Positions 17,935-26,048 of a DNA stretch of 64,000 nucleotides are shown here, piece by piece. This DNA comes from Bacillota bacterium (GTDB lineage: Bacteria; Bacillota; Clostridia; Oscillospirales; Acutalibacteraceae): assembly GCA_023410445.1 (NCBI GenBank), contig JAEYPT010000007.1:1-64000 (forward strand). The letters run 5' to 3'. The stretch's first letter is position 1; every line of letters begins with the position of its first letter. The notes under the pieces were generated by a model. The model did not search any database and had not been told where the DNA came from. It saw only the letters and a program-made list of their open reading frames with translations. The translations under genes were made by a program, and so were the position numbers.

Positions 17935-17970
17935 CGCTAACTTTTGCACCTGCTTTCAGTGGAACGGACG

Positions 17971-19662
17971 TCACATGCTTTCCGGCGCGGAAATCTTGAA
18001 CATGGAAAGCACGTTGCACAGCACGGTGGAGGTACATTCGCAGAGCATCAGACGCGCGGCGGAGAGACCTTCGCTCTCACCCTTGACGCGGCAGACGTTG
18101 TAGAATTTATGGAACTGTGTCGCCAGATCGATCACATAGCGCATCATGCGCGCCGGATCGTAATCGTGCGCGGAGGCGATGATCTCGCTCGTGCAGATGG
18201 AGAGATGGCGAATCAGCTCAATTTCCTCCGGAGCCGTCAGCAGCGCGAGTTCTTCGTCCGTGCAGGCGCGCGGGCTGATGCCCTCGGCGGCAAGGTTTTT
18301 CAGAATGCTGCAGATACGCGCGTGCGCGTACTGAACGTAGTAAACGGGATTCTGCGCGTCCTGCTGGACCGCGAGATCAAGGTCGAAGTCCATCTGGGAA
18401 TTCGCCTCGCGCAGGTTGAAGCAGAACCGGGCGGCATCCACCGGAACCTCGTCCAGCAGGTCCGCAAGCTGAATTGCCTTGCCGGTCCGTTTGCTCATAC
18501 GCACCACTTCTCCGGCACGAACCAAGCGCACCAGCTGAATCAGGATCACGTCGAGCTTGTCCCCGTCGAGGCCGATCGCGCTCATGGCACCCTTCATGCG
18601 CGCCACGTGACCGTGGTGGTCCGCGCCCCAGACGTCGATGCAGCGTGAGAACCCGCGTTGATATTTATTGCGGTGGTAGGCGATATCAGCGGCAAAATAG
18701 GTTGGGTTGCCATTCTGGCGAACCAGAACCTCGTCCTTTTCCGCGCCGAGAGCGGTTGCTTTGTACCAGAGCGCGCCTTCCTGCTCGTAGGTCATTCCGC
18801 GGTCTTTTAAAATCTGAATGGTTTCATCAAGCTCGCCGTTGTTGTGCAGCGTGCTTTCCAGAAACCAGTTGTCGTATACGATACGGTATTTTTCGAGGTC
18901 AGTGTGCATCTTTTTGATGTTCCGGGGCAGGGCGTAATCAACAAGAGCCTTTTGCCGTTCGGCGGAATCGGCTTCCACATAACGGTCGCCGTTCTGCTCC
19001 GCAAATTCGGAGGCACGGTCTTTAATGTCCTCGCCGTGATAGCCGTCCTCAGGGAATTCAACGGCGTCTTCCCCTTTATAAATCTGTAAATAGCGCGCTT
19101 CCAGAGACTTGCCGAATTTCTCAATCTGATTCCCGGCATCATTCACATAGAATTCCCGGTATACGTCGTAGCCTGCCGCGTCAAGCACGGAAGCAAGACA
19201 GTCGCCGAGCGCTCCGCCGCGCGCGTTGCCCATGTGCATCGGCCCGGTCGGATTGGCGGAAACGAATTCCACCATGATTTTTTCCATTTTGCCATAATCG
19301 CTGCGGCCGTATTCGTTGCCGCATTTCTGAATATCCTTGAGCACGTCGGTATAAAACTGCGGCGCGTAGAAAAAGTTCAAAAAGCCGGGACCGGCAATTT
19401 CAAAACGGTCGAAATAGGTGCCCGTCAGGTCGATATGATCCGCGAGGGCCTGCGCAATTTTGCGCGGGGCCTGATGAAAGCTCTTTGCGGAAACCATGGC
19501 GGCGTTGGTGGCCCAGTCACCGTGAGCGCGGTCTGCGGGAACCTCAATGGAGAATTCGGGAATTTCCGCCTCGGGAAGGGCACCGGCTTGTACCGCTCCC
19601 TTCAGGGCGTCAGAAATGGCGTCCCGGAGTTTACCGGTTGCCTGTAGCACGAGTTTGGACAT
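17971..19662 (-). CDS. argS: Arginyl-tRNA synthetase
   Basis: A class I synthetase charging tRNA-Arg. The 563-residue protein has an Arg-tRNA-synthetase N-terminal domain, the HIGH-type motif in NPTGPMHMGNARGG, a KMSKS-type motif in VRMSKRTGKAI, and the DALR anticodon-binding C-terminus. Length is normal for the family. The gene overlaps the preceding DUF1934 gene by 32 bases, the same order as ywiB-argS in Bacillus. Confidence 0.96.
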   Translation of the reverse strand: MSKLVLQATGKLRDAISDALKGAVQAGALPEAEIPEFSIEVPADRAHGDWATNAAMVSAKSFHQAPRKIAQALADHIDLTGTYFDRFEIAGPGFLNFFYAPQFYTDVLKDIQKCGNEYGRSDYGKMEKIMVEFVSANPTGPMHMGNARGGALGDCLASVLDAAGYDVYREFYVNDAGNQIEKFGKSLEARYLQIYKGEDAVEFPEDGYHGEDIKDRASEFAEQNGDRYVEADSAERQKALVDYALPRNIKKMHTDLEKYRIVYDNWFLESTLHNNGELDETIQILKDRGMTYEQEGALWYKATALGAEKDEVLVRQNGNPTYFAADIAYHRNKYQRGFSRCIDVWGADHHGHVARMKGAMSAIGLDGDKLDVILIQLVRLVRAGEVVRMSKRTGKAIQLADLLDEVPVDAARFCFNLREANSQMDFDLDLAVQQDAQNPVYYVQYAHARICSILKNLAAEGISPRACTDEELALLTAPEEIELIRHLSICTSEIIASAHDYDPARMMRYVIDLATQFHKFYNVCRVKGESEGLSAARLMLCECTSTVLCNVLSMFKISAPESM

Positions 19663-20095
19663 CGTTCTTGCCTGCCTCCTTGATGGTAATGAAAATATCG
19701 TTCTGGCTGGAAAGGCTGGAGTTGATGTCCAGCGTATAGCTGACTTCCAGATTTCCGCCGAGGTCGTTCAGGTCGGACTGTACCCGGCTGGTGAAAATGC
19801 CGATCATCATGTTCCCAAATTCCGTGTCGTACTGGCAGAGATGCCGCTTGCCGGATTCGAGAATCAGCCGGGTCCGGTCTTCGCCCCCGCGCATCAGCGT
19901 GACCTTGGAGCTGCCGTCGATTTTCAGAATCGAGGTGCGCGTCTGATTGCTGTCTTCGGACGTGTATTCCTTATATACAATGTAGCGCGAGTCACCGCGC
20001 CTGACATAAGAGCCAAGCGTGGTTAACTCAACTTCGCCGGTTTCATCGTCGACCTTCTGCTTACCCCGGATCGAGATTAAGTAGTTTTCCTGCAT
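19631..20095 (-). CDS. DUF1934 (YwiB-like) beta-barrel protein
   Basis: A 154-residue protein of the DUF1934 family, a small calycin-like beta-barrel often encoded just before argS. Visible strands include YLISIRGKQKVD, GDSRYIVYKEYT and LEVSYTLDINSSLSSQNDIFITI. The function is unknown. The ATG at 20095 follows GAGGAG. The overlap with argS suggests translational coupling. Confidence 0.85.
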   Translation of the reverse strand: MQENYLISIRGKQKVDDETGEVELTTLGSYVRRGDSRYIVYKEYTSEDSNQTRTSILKIDGSSKVTLMRGGEDRTRLILESGKRHLCQYDTEFGNMMIGIFTSRVQSDLNDLGGNLEVSYTLDINSSLSSQNDIFITIKEAGKNDVQTRATGNR

Positions 20096-20140
20096 ACCGT
20101 TCTCCTCATTTTTGAAATAATCTTTGTGGGGTAAAGGGAT

Positions 20141-21214
20141 TCAGTCCGTTCCCCGGCGCAGGGAAAGCTCGATCATCCGGTCCAGCAGCTCGCCGTACGG
20201 TACGCCGGAGGCTTCCCAGAGCTTCGGGTACATGCTGATCGGCGTAAAGCCCGGAATGGTATTGAGCTCGTTGAGCAGAACCTCCCGGCCGTTCCGCACG
20301 AAAAAGTCGACGCGCGCAAGGCCGCGGCAGCCGAGCATACGAAACGCGCGGACAGCCGTTGAGCGCACTTCCTCGGCCACGTTCGGCTCGAGATGCGCGG
20401 GAATGTAAAGCTGTGACTTGCCGGAATTGTATTTGTCGTCGTAATCGTAGAATGCAGCGGAGGCGATGATTTCACCTACCACGTTTGCTGCTTCGGGCTC
20501 CGCGTTTCCGAGCACTGCGCTTTCGATCTCCTGACCGAAGACGGCTTCCTCCACCAGAATTTTGCTGCCCTCCGCCGAAGCCTTGGCGACGGCCGCGTCC
20601 AGTTCTTCCTCGGAGGAGACCTTGCTTACCCCGACGGAAGAGCCCGAGTCTGCCGGCTTGACAAAAACCGGATAGCCGAGGCGCGCGTTGATCTTCACTT
20701 TGATCTTCTCCGCGCCGGTTTTATATTTGTAGGCGAAGAACCACAGATATTTCGCCTGGCTGATTCCAGCGGCGGAAAGCAGAGAGTGGGTGACTACTTT
20801 ATCCATGCAGACGGCGGAACTCAGAGTTCCGCAGCCCACGAACGGCAGTCCGGAAAGCTCCAGCAGGCCCTGCATGGTGCCGTCTTCTCCGTTATGTCCG
20901 TGCAGAACAGGGAACACGCAGTCCACCTTTACGGTTTTCACGCCGTCGGGTGCGAAAACGATTAAGCCTCCCGTGCTTCGGTCGGGCGAAAGGACAGCGG
21001 GGGTGAGCTTCGGGCTCTTTTCCCAACGGCCGTCCGGTATTTCCTCATCGGGACCGTCAAACAGGAACCAGCGGCCTTCTTTGGTGATGCCGACCCGGTA
21101 AAGGTCGTATTTTTCACGCGAAAGATTTCGGATCACAGAGTATGCGGAGACCCGCGAAACTTCATGCTCCGAGGAACAGCCGCCGAACAGGACGGCGATT
21201 TTCATTTTATCCAT
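20141..21214 (-). CDS. ddl: D-alanine--D-alanine ligase
   Basis: Ddl makes the D-Ala-D-Ala dipeptide for peptidoglycan. The 357-residue ATP-grasp enzyme has GGCSSEHEVS at the N-terminus, HGHNGEDGT, VKPADSGSSVGVSKV, and NELNTIPGFTPISMYPK at the C-terminus. The omega-loop region FYDYDDKYNSG keeps the tyrosine typical of D-Ala-D-Ala rather than D-Ala-D-Lac ligases. Start ATG 21214 follows GGAGGATTC. It is followed on the same strand by the DUF1934 gene and argS. Confidence 0.93.
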   Translation of the reverse strand: MDKMKIAVLFGGCSSEHEVSRVSAYSVIRNLSREKYDLYRVGITKEGRWFLFDGPDEEIPDGRWEKSPKLTPAVLSPDRSTGGLIVFAPDGVKTVKVDCVFPVLHGHNGEDGTMQGLLELSGLPFVGCGTLSSAVCMDKVVTHSLLSAAGISQAKYLWFFAYKYKTGAEKIKVKINARLGYPVFVKPADSGSSVGVSKVSSEEELDAAVAKASAEGSKILVEEAVFGQEIESAVLGNAEPEAANVVGEIIASAAFYDYDDKYNSGKSQLYIPAHLEPNVAEEVRSTAVRAFRMLGCRGLARVDFFVRNGREVLLNELNTIPGFTPISMYPKLWEASGVPYGELLDRMIELSLRRGTD

Positions 21215-21362
21215 TCAGAATCCTCCATACCCTTGCGTATTTGGCTGTGGTCTGCGCCCAAAGCGGCACGGGTAGCTATCAATATACAATGCTATCATAG
21301 CACAACCCAATGGCGGGCGCAATTGCCTGAAACGGGAAATAATTTTCCTGTAAAATAGTATG

Positions 21363-21391
21363 GTGACAAAAAAAGGTTTATGTAGTATAAT
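21363..21391 (+). promoter_or_regulatory. Sigma-A promoter of the gene at 21475
   Basis: GTGACA (21363-21368) and TATAAT (21386-21391) are separated by 17 bases, about 85 bases upstream of the TTG start. The region between this and ddl (21215-21362) probably also holds the divergent ddl promoter. Confidence 0.6.
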
Positions 21392-21474
21392 TTGCATAAT
21401 CCGTTCTGCAAAATCGAAGAATGATACTGAATATAGAAAAGAAAGAACCGTAATTTGTTTCAGGAGTGATCTTT

Positions 21475-22281
21475 TTGGCTCAGAAGTTGGATCAGAAAAT
21501 ATTTGAACATGTCGCGGGTTCGGTTGGCACGGCGCTGGCCGAGCTCGGTTACGAACGCGTAAAGAATCCGGAAAGCGACCCGGAGGGTCCCGCGGCAGTG
21601 TATACGGCAACGGAATCCGCTTACGGGATTCTATATCGCGAATCGAAAAAGCGCTTTGAACTGCGGAGCTGCGGTCTGGATGATGGCAAGCCGGATGGGC
21701 AGTGGAAGTCCGTTTCCCTCTGGCTGTTCGATCCGGAGACAGATTCTCAGACGCAGGCCCAGAGCATCGTGGACGATTTCATTGAAACCGTGCAGGGCCC
21801 GAAGCAGCTTGCGGCAATCAAGGCAAGGAAAAAGCGCAAGAAGGACGACGAGAACAACGCCGACCCGCTTTTCTTCTTTAACCGCTTCGTCAATGTCTTT
21901 CCGGAGCTGAAGGACGAAATCACCGCTGAGCGCGGCATGTACGGAGACGTTCGGGCCGTCACATTCGCGCGCGCGTCACTTCTGCCGAAGATTGCGGCGG
22001 TCTGCGCAAACCCGGGCGAAAAGGACCGCGCCGCGAAATGCTGCACTCTTCTCAACGACCTGTATGTCGCGGGAGATATGGACGTCCGTTCGCTGATCAC
22101 CATCGTAATCCTCAACGGGCTGAGCCCGGAGGCTGTGGAAGTGCTCCGCCCCACGTTCAGCGCAGAGCTTGCCAAAAGCTATAAATCCGCCGCGAAGCTC
22201 CGGGGCAAAAAAGCAAAGCCGGAGAAAAAGAAAAAGCATAAGAATTTTATGGCGCAGACACTCAATAATATGGATCACTGA
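21475..22281 (+). CDS. Hypothetical protein with basic C-terminal tail
   Basis: A 268-residue soluble protein that I do not assign to a family. The first about 110 residues look like an alpha/beta domain (YTATESAYGILYRESKKRFELRS). Two lysine-rich patches, KARKKRKKDDENN (about residues 117-129) and the C-terminal KLRGKKAKPEKKKKHK, suggest contact with nucleic acid or the ribosome. The second half is helical. The start is a TTG at 21475 behind AGGAG; a GTG at 21466 would lie inside that ribosome site. It precedes the rpmG-secE-nusG cluster but has its own terminator. Confidence 0.7.
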   Translation: MAQKLDQKIFEHVAGSVGTALAELGYERVKNPESDPEGPAAVYTATESAYGILYRESKKRFELRSCGLDDGKPDGQWKSVSLWLFDPETDSQTQAQSIVDDFIETVQGPKQLAAIKARKKRKKDDENNADPLFFFNRFVNVFPELKDEITAERGMYGDVRAVTFARASLLPKIAAVCANPGEKDRAAKCCTLLNDLYVAGDMDVRSLITIVILNGLSPEAVEVLRPTFSAELAKSYKSAAKLRGKKAKPEKKKKHKNFMAQTLNNMDH

Positions 22282-22289
22282 TCGATTCC

Positions 22290-22319
22290 GCCGGGCGGCA
22301 CATTCGCCCGGCTTTTTTC
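22290..22319 (+). terminator. Rho-independent terminator
   Basis: Stem GCCGGGCG/CGCCCGGC (22290-22312) followed by TTTTTT ends the gene at 21475. Confidence 0.85.
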
Positions 22320-22346
22320 TGTGCCTGAAAATTTATGCAAAAAAGC

Positions 22347-22375
22347 TTGACATCGCATGCAGAGCGTGTTATGAT
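22347..22375 (+). promoter_or_regulatory. Sigma-A promoter of rpmG-secE-nusG
   Basis: TTGACA (22347-22352) and TATGAT (22370-22375) with a 17-base spacer, about 110 bases upstream of rpmG. Confidence 0.85.
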
Positions 22376-22482
22376 AATTTTACCTCGGTAAAGGGGTTCT
22401 TTTTTTGTCCTTTTATCGCTGAGGGAGGCCGTGGCCTTTGAAGAAAGGCTGAAAATAATTCCGACCATCGGGAGGTGCCGTT

Positions 22483-22632
22483 ATGAGAGTAAAGATAACT
22501 TTAGCCTGCACAGAGTGCAAACAGCGTAACTATGATACCATGAAAAACAAGAAGAATGATCCGGACAGGCTTGAAATGACCAAGTATTGCAGATTCTGCA
22601 AGAAGCACACGCCTCACAGAGAAACAAAGTAA
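22483..22632 (+). CDS. rpmG: 50S ribosomal protein L33
   Basis: A 49-residue protein starting MRVKITLACTECKQRNYDT and ending KKHTPHRETK. The two CxxC pairs (CTEC and CRFC) show the zinc-binding form of L33. ATG 22483 follows GGGAGGTGCC. Its position just before secE and nusG is usual in Firmicutes. Confidence 0.95.
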   Translation: MRVKITLACTECKQRNYDTMKNKKNDPDRLEMTKYCRFCKKHTPHRETK

Positions 22633-22658
22633 TCCGGACGGAGGGACAGATTAATATT

Positions 22659-22895
22659 ATGGCCGAAAAAACTGAGCAAAAAGTTAACTTTTTTGTCAGA
22701 GCGGGCGACAGCATCGCAAAGTTTTTCCGTGAAACAAAAAGCGAAGCCAAAAAAATGGTATGGCCTACCCGGGAATCAGTTTTCCGGAACACGGGCGTCG
22801 TTCTGGCCACGATTATCCTAATCGGTTTGTTTGTTTTCGGGCTTGATACCCTTTTGGTCAATCTGCTCGGGCTGATCATGAATGTTGCGAAGTAA
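22659..22895 (+). CDS. secE: Preprotein translocase subunit SecE
   Basis: A 78-residue SecE of the single-span type, which clamps SecY in the translocon. It has the conserved amphipathic region FFRETKSEAKKMVWPTRES before one membrane segment (about residues 45-70). ATG 22659 follows GGAGGGACAG. It lies between rpmG and nusG in the standard order. Confidence 0.95.
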   Translation: MAEKTEQKVNFFVRAGDSIAKFFRETKSEAKKMVWPTRESVFRNTGVVLATIILIGLFVFGLDTLLVNLLGLIMNVAK

Positions 22896-22922
22896 TGGAT
22901 GAATTAATCGGAGGTGTTTTCG

Positions 22923-23444
22923 TTGGCTGAGGAAGCAAGATGGTATGTGGTGCATACCTATTCCGGCTATGAAAACAAGGTTGCCTCCAATCTTGAAAAA
23001 ACAGTCGAAAACCGTCAGCTCCATAACCTGATTCAGGAGATCCTCGTCCCTACGGAGACGGTCACTGAAATCAAGGATGAAAAGAAACGCGACGTGGAGC
23101 GGAAGATTTTCCCCGGCTATGTGCTTGTTAAGATGATTCTGACGGACGAGTCCTGGTATGTCGTGCGCAATATCCGCGGCTGCACGGGGTTCGTTGGTCC
23201 TTCCTCCAAGCCGATTCCGCTGACGGACGAGGAAGTCGCAAGGCTCGGGGTGGAAAAGAGAGAGATTGAGGTTTCCTTCACAGTCGGCGATTCCGTACGG
23301 ATTCTCGACGGGCCGCTGGAAGGCTTTGTCGGAATCGTGGAAGAGGTCGACAAGGAAAAGAACCGCGTACGCGTTACGGTTTCCATGTTCGGGCGCGAAA
23401 CGCCGGTCGAGCTTGAGTTGAATCAAGCGGAATTAATGGATTAA
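22923..23444 (+). CDS. nusG: Transcription termination/antitermination factor NusG
   Basis: A 173-residue NusG with the NGN domain (ARWYVVHTYSGYENKVASNL, KIFPGYVLVKM) and a C-terminal KOW domain (VGDSVRILDGPLEGFVGIV). NusG binds RNA polymerase and links it to Rho or the ribosome. The start is the TTG at 22923 behind GGAGGTG; the GTG at 22914 lies inside that ribosome site. Confidence 0.95.
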   Translation: MAEEARWYVVHTYSGYENKVASNLEKTVENRQLHNLIQEILVPTETVTEIKDEKKRDVERKIFPGYVLVKMILTDESWYVVRNIRGCTGFVGPSSKPIPLTDEEVARLGVEKREIEVSFTVGDSVRILDGPLEGFVGIVEEVDKEKNRVRVTVSMFGRETPVELELNQAELMD

Positions 23445-23506
23445 GTTTTCCCTTTTAATCAGGTAATCGGCGGGTTCGCCCGCTTGTTATGAGGGGCTTT
23501 GCCCCT

Positions 23507-23543
23507 GTGGGAGGAACGGCGATGCCGCTCCGCCATCAACCAC
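23507..23543 (+). promoter_or_regulatory. Structured leader of rplK, possible L1-binding site
   Basis: The segment starts GTGGGAGGAAC (23507-23517) and ends ACCAC (23539-23543), so GTGG pairs with CCAC. The same start and end occur upstream of rplA at 24000-24030. Such paired motifs before rplK/rplA fit the idea of ribosomal protein L1 binding its own mRNA. That role is inferred. Confidence 0.5.
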
Positions 23544-23564
23544 GAATTTTGGAGGTGCAGAAAA

Positions 23565-23990
23565 ATGGCTCAAAAGGTTACGGGCTTTATTAAGCTCCAG
23601 ATACCTGCCGGAAAAGCAACACCGGCGCCGCCGGTAGGGCCGGCTCTCGGCCAGCACGGCGTCAACATCATGGCATTTACGAAAGAATTCAACGAACGCA
23701 CAAAAGGCGAAGCCGGGATGATCATCCCTGTCGTCATTACGGTATACGCCGACCGTTCGTTTACGTTCATCACCAAGACTCCGCCTGCTGCGGTCCTGAT
23801 CAAAAAGGCCTGCGGTATCGACAAGGCCTCCGGTGTTCCGAACAAGACGAAGGTTGCGAAGATTACCCGCGAGCAGGTGCGGAAGATTGCCGAGACGAAA
23901 ATGCCGGATCTGAATGCGGCTTCCATTGAAACGGCCATGAGCATGGTCGCCGGAACTGCGCGCAGCATGGGCATCGAAGTCGTGGACTGA
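23565..23990 (+). CDS. rplK: 50S ribosomal protein L11
   Basis: A 141-residue L11 with the N-terminal PAGKATPAPPVGPALGQHG signature and the C-terminal RNA-binding domain (KKACGIDKASG, then AGTARSMGIEVVD). It binds the GTPase-associated region of 23S rRNA. ATG 23565 follows GGAGGTGCAG. An upstream in-frame start at 23499 adds residues not found in L11. Confidence 0.96.
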   Translation: MAQKVTGFIKLQIPAGKATPAPPVGPALGQHGVNIMAFTKEFNERTKGEAGMIIPVVITVYADRSFTFITKTPPAAVLIKKACGIDKASGVPNKTKVAKITREQVRKIAETKMPDLNAASIETAMSMVAGTARSMGIEVVD

Positions 23991-23999
23991 GTCCCCCGG

Positions 24000-24030
24000 G
24001 TGGGAGGAACTTCTGATCCGATTTTACCAC
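24000..24030 (+). promoter_or_regulatory. Structured leader of rplA, possible L1-binding site
   Basis: GTGGGAGGAAC (24000-24010) and ACCAC (24026-24030) frame a short loop that shares GATCCG-like bases with the rplK leader. It lies about 20 bases before the rplA start, a good place for feedback on translation. Confidence 0.5.
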
Positions 24031-24049
24031 TTTACAGGGAGGAAAACCA

Positions 24050-24745
24050 ATGAAACACGGTAAGAAATATGTCAACAGCGCCAAGCTGATTGACCGTACA
24101 AAGCAATATGATACGGACGAAGCGCTGGATCTCTGCGTGAAGACCGGAACCGCGAAATTCGATGAGAGCGTGGAAGTCCATGTTAAGCTCGGCGTGGACA
24201 GCCGCCATGCGGACCAGCAGGTTCGCGGCGCGATCGTTCTGCCGAACGGAACCGGTAAAACCGTCCGTGTACTCGCCATCTGCAAGGGCGACGCCGCAAA
24301 GGAAGCAGAAGCTGCCGGAGCGGAGTTCGTCGGTGCCGAAGAGATGGTGCAGAAAATCCAGACTGAAAACTGGATGGATTTCGATATTCTGATTACGACA
24401 CCGGACATGATGGGCCTGGTCGGCCGTCTCGGTAAAGTCCTCGGTCCCCGCGGCCTGATGCCGAACCCGAAGGCCGGCACCGTAACCCGTGATGTGGGCA
24501 AGGCGATTACCGAAGCGAAAGCCGGTAAGATCGAGTACCGTCTCGACAAATCCAACATTATTCACTGCGTAATCGGCAAAGTTTCTTTCGGCAAGGAAAA
24601 GCTCGTCGAGAACTTCGACGTTCTGCTCGGCGCCATTGTCAAGGCGAAGCCGGCTGCGGCGAAGGGCCAGTATATCCGGTCCTGCGTCGTTGCTTCCACC
24701 ATGGGCCCCGGTGTGAAGATCAATTCCAACAAATTCGGCGCCTGA
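24050..24745 (+). CDS. rplA: 50S ribosomal protein L1
   Basis: A 231-residue L1 with the conserved region GRLGKVLGPRGLMPNPK and the start MKHGKKYVNSAKLID. L1 binds 23S rRNA in the L1 stalk and in many bacteria represses its own operon. ATG 24050 follows CAGGGAGG. Confidence 0.96.
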   Translation: MKHGKKYVNSAKLIDRTKQYDTDEALDLCVKTGTAKFDESVEVHVKLGVDSRHADQQVRGAIVLPNGTGKTVRVLAICKGDAAKEAEAAGAEFVGAEEMVQKIQTENWMDFDILITTPDMMGLVGRLGKVLGPRGLMPNPKAGTVTRDVGKAITEAKAGKIEYRLDKSNIIHCVIGKVSFGKEKLVENFDVLLGAIVKAKPAAAKGQYIRSCVVASTMGPGVKINSNKFGA

Positions 24746-24751
24746 TTTCGT

Positions 24752-24780
24752 TTGACAAATCGGATTTTCCGTGCTATACT
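24752..24780 (+). promoter_or_regulatory. Sigma-A promoter of rplJ-rplL
   Basis: TTGACA (24752-24757) and TATACT (24775-24780) with a 17-base spacer, starting seven bases after the rplA stop. It separates rplJL from rplKA. Confidence 0.9.
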
Positions 24781-24787
24781 AAAAACA

Positions 24788-24950
24788 GTCAGAACTGTTC
24801 TTTTATTCAAAGACAGCAGGTGCGTTGCGCATAATGGTTTTTCCAGCCTGCCGAGAATAAGGTTCGACATGCATTTGTGTGTTAAAGCCTTTTCTGCGGC
24901 AGCAGAAAAGGCTTTTTGCGTGTATGGAATAAAGCATACGGAGGTGAAAC
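24788..24950 (+). ncRNA. L10 leader with terminator hairpin
   Basis: About 165 bases of leader precede rplJ, matching the position of the Rfam L10 leader in Firmicutes, where the L10-L7/L12 complex binds its own mRNA. The leader ends in a 14-base-pair stem AAAGCCTTTTCTGC (24884-24897) with its complement at 24902-24915, then TTTTT before the ribosome site, so control by premature termination is possible. Confidence 0.75.
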
Positions 24951-24953
24951 CAT

Positions 24954-25490
24954 TTGCCAAGTGAAAAGATTTTGGAAGAAAAAAAGCAGGTTGTTGCGGA
25001 ACTCGCTGAGAGCCTGAAAGTAGCCCGTACCGGCGTTGTCGTGAACTACAAGGGAATTACCGTTGAAGCCGACACCAAGCTCCGTAAGGAACTGCGCGAG
25101 GCGGGATGCAAATACAAGGTTGTCAAGAATACTCTGCTTCGTATCGCTCTGGAACAGGCCGGCATTGAAGGTCTGGACGATGTGCTGAACGGCACGACCG
25201 CTGTTGCCGTGCATTCCGAGGATTATGTTATTCCGGCAAAAATCCTCGCTAAATTTTCTGAAACCCATGACAAGTTCGAGATTAAAGCTGGATTTATCGA
25301 CGGGAAACCCGCTAATCCTGCGGAGATCAAAACGCTTGCTTCCCTTCCTTCGAAGGAAGTGCTCGTCGCACAGGCTCTGCGCGGCTTGAACGGACCGATC
25401 ACCGGTTTCGTTACCGTCCTGAACGGGACGATGAAGGGCCTGGTAGTCGCACTGAATGCGATTGCGGAAAAACAAAAAGAATCTGCCTGA
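24954..25490 (+). CDS. rplJ: 50S ribosomal protein L10
   Basis: A 178-residue L10, the base of the L7/L12 stalk. It shows KTGV-type RARTGVVVNYKGITV, LRKELREAGCKYKVVKNTLL, and a helical C-terminus that binds L7/L12 dimers. It starts with TTG at 24954 behind GGAGGTG. Confidence 0.95.
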   Translation: MPSEKILEEKKQVVAELAESLKVARTGVVVNYKGITVEADTKLRKELREAGCKYKVVKNTLLRIALEQAGIEGLDDVLNGTTAVAVHSEDYVIPAKILAKFSETHDKFEIKAGFIDGKPANPAEIKTLASLPSKEVLVAQALRGLNGPITGFVTVLNGTMKGLVVALNAIAEKQKESA

Positions 25491-25524
25491 TTCTAAAATT
25501 TATGAAATTTGGAGGTTACAAATC

Positions 25525-25899
25525 ATGTCTGATAAAGTTACAAAGCTGATTGAAGATGTAAAATCCCTTACGGTTCTCGAGCTCTCCGAGCTGGTAAAGG
25601 CTCTGGAAGAGGAATTCGGCGTTTCCGCTGCTGCTCCGGTGGCTGTTGCTGCTGCTCCGGTTGCTGCCGCTGCTGCTGCTGAAGAGAAGACTGAGTTCGA
25701 CGTCATCCTGAAGACTGTCGGCGCTCAGAAGATTCAGGTCATCAAGGTTGTTCGCGAAGTTACTGGCCTTGGCCTGAAGGAAGCAAAGGACCTGGTTGAC
25801 GGTGCTCCGAAGACCGTTAAGGAAGGCCTCAGCAAAGACGACGCTGAAGATCTGAAGAAGAAGCTCGTCGAAGCCGGCGCTGAAGTCGAAGTGAAATAA
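25525..25899 (+). CDS. rplL: 50S ribosomal protein L7/L12
   Basis: A 124-residue stalk protein with the N-terminal dimerisation helix, an Ala/Pro hinge (AAAPVAVAAAPVAAAAAAEE) and the factor-binding C-terminal domain (KIQVIKVVREVTGLGLKEAK). ATG 25525 follows TTTGGAGG. It is the last gene of the transcript. Confidence 0.97.
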   Translation: MSDKVTKLIEDVKSLTVLELSELVKALEEEFGVSAAAPVAVAAAPVAAAAAAEEKTEFDVILKTVGAQKIQVIKVVREVTGLGLKEAKDLVDGAPKTVKEGLSKDDAEDLKKKLVEAGAEVEVK

Positions 25900-25917
25900 G
25901 TTTCGCACTTATTTTTG

Positions 25918-25954
25918 GCCGCTGCGGGGAATTTTCCCTGCAGCGGCTTTTTTT
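25918..25954 (+). terminator. Rho-independent terminator after rplL
   Basis: Stem GCCGCTGC/GCAGCGGC (25918-25947) followed by TTTTTTT. Confidence 0.9.
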
Positions 25955-25978
25955 GCGGCGTTTATTTTGAAATGCCAC

Positions 25979-26009
25979 TTGACCTTACCACAGTGATAAG
26001 GTATATGCT
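25979..26009 (+). promoter_or_regulatory. MerR-type promoter with dyad operator
   Basis: TTGACC (25979-25984) and TATGCT (26004-26009) are 19 bases apart, the long spacer typical of MerR-activated promoters. The spacer carries a near-perfect dyad ACCTTA...TAAGGT (25982-26002, one mismatched pair). The downstream MerR gene is probably autoregulated here. Confidence 0.8.
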
Positions 26010-26048
26010 ATAACTGTTGAACCGGTTCATCCTACTTTGGAGGTCGCT

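Noticed and set aside
16639..17940. A 433-codon frame on the plus strand opposite the methyltransferase-like gene
   Set aside because: The opposite strand encodes a recognisable homocysteine methyltransferase fold; this frame has no matching family and is charged throughout.
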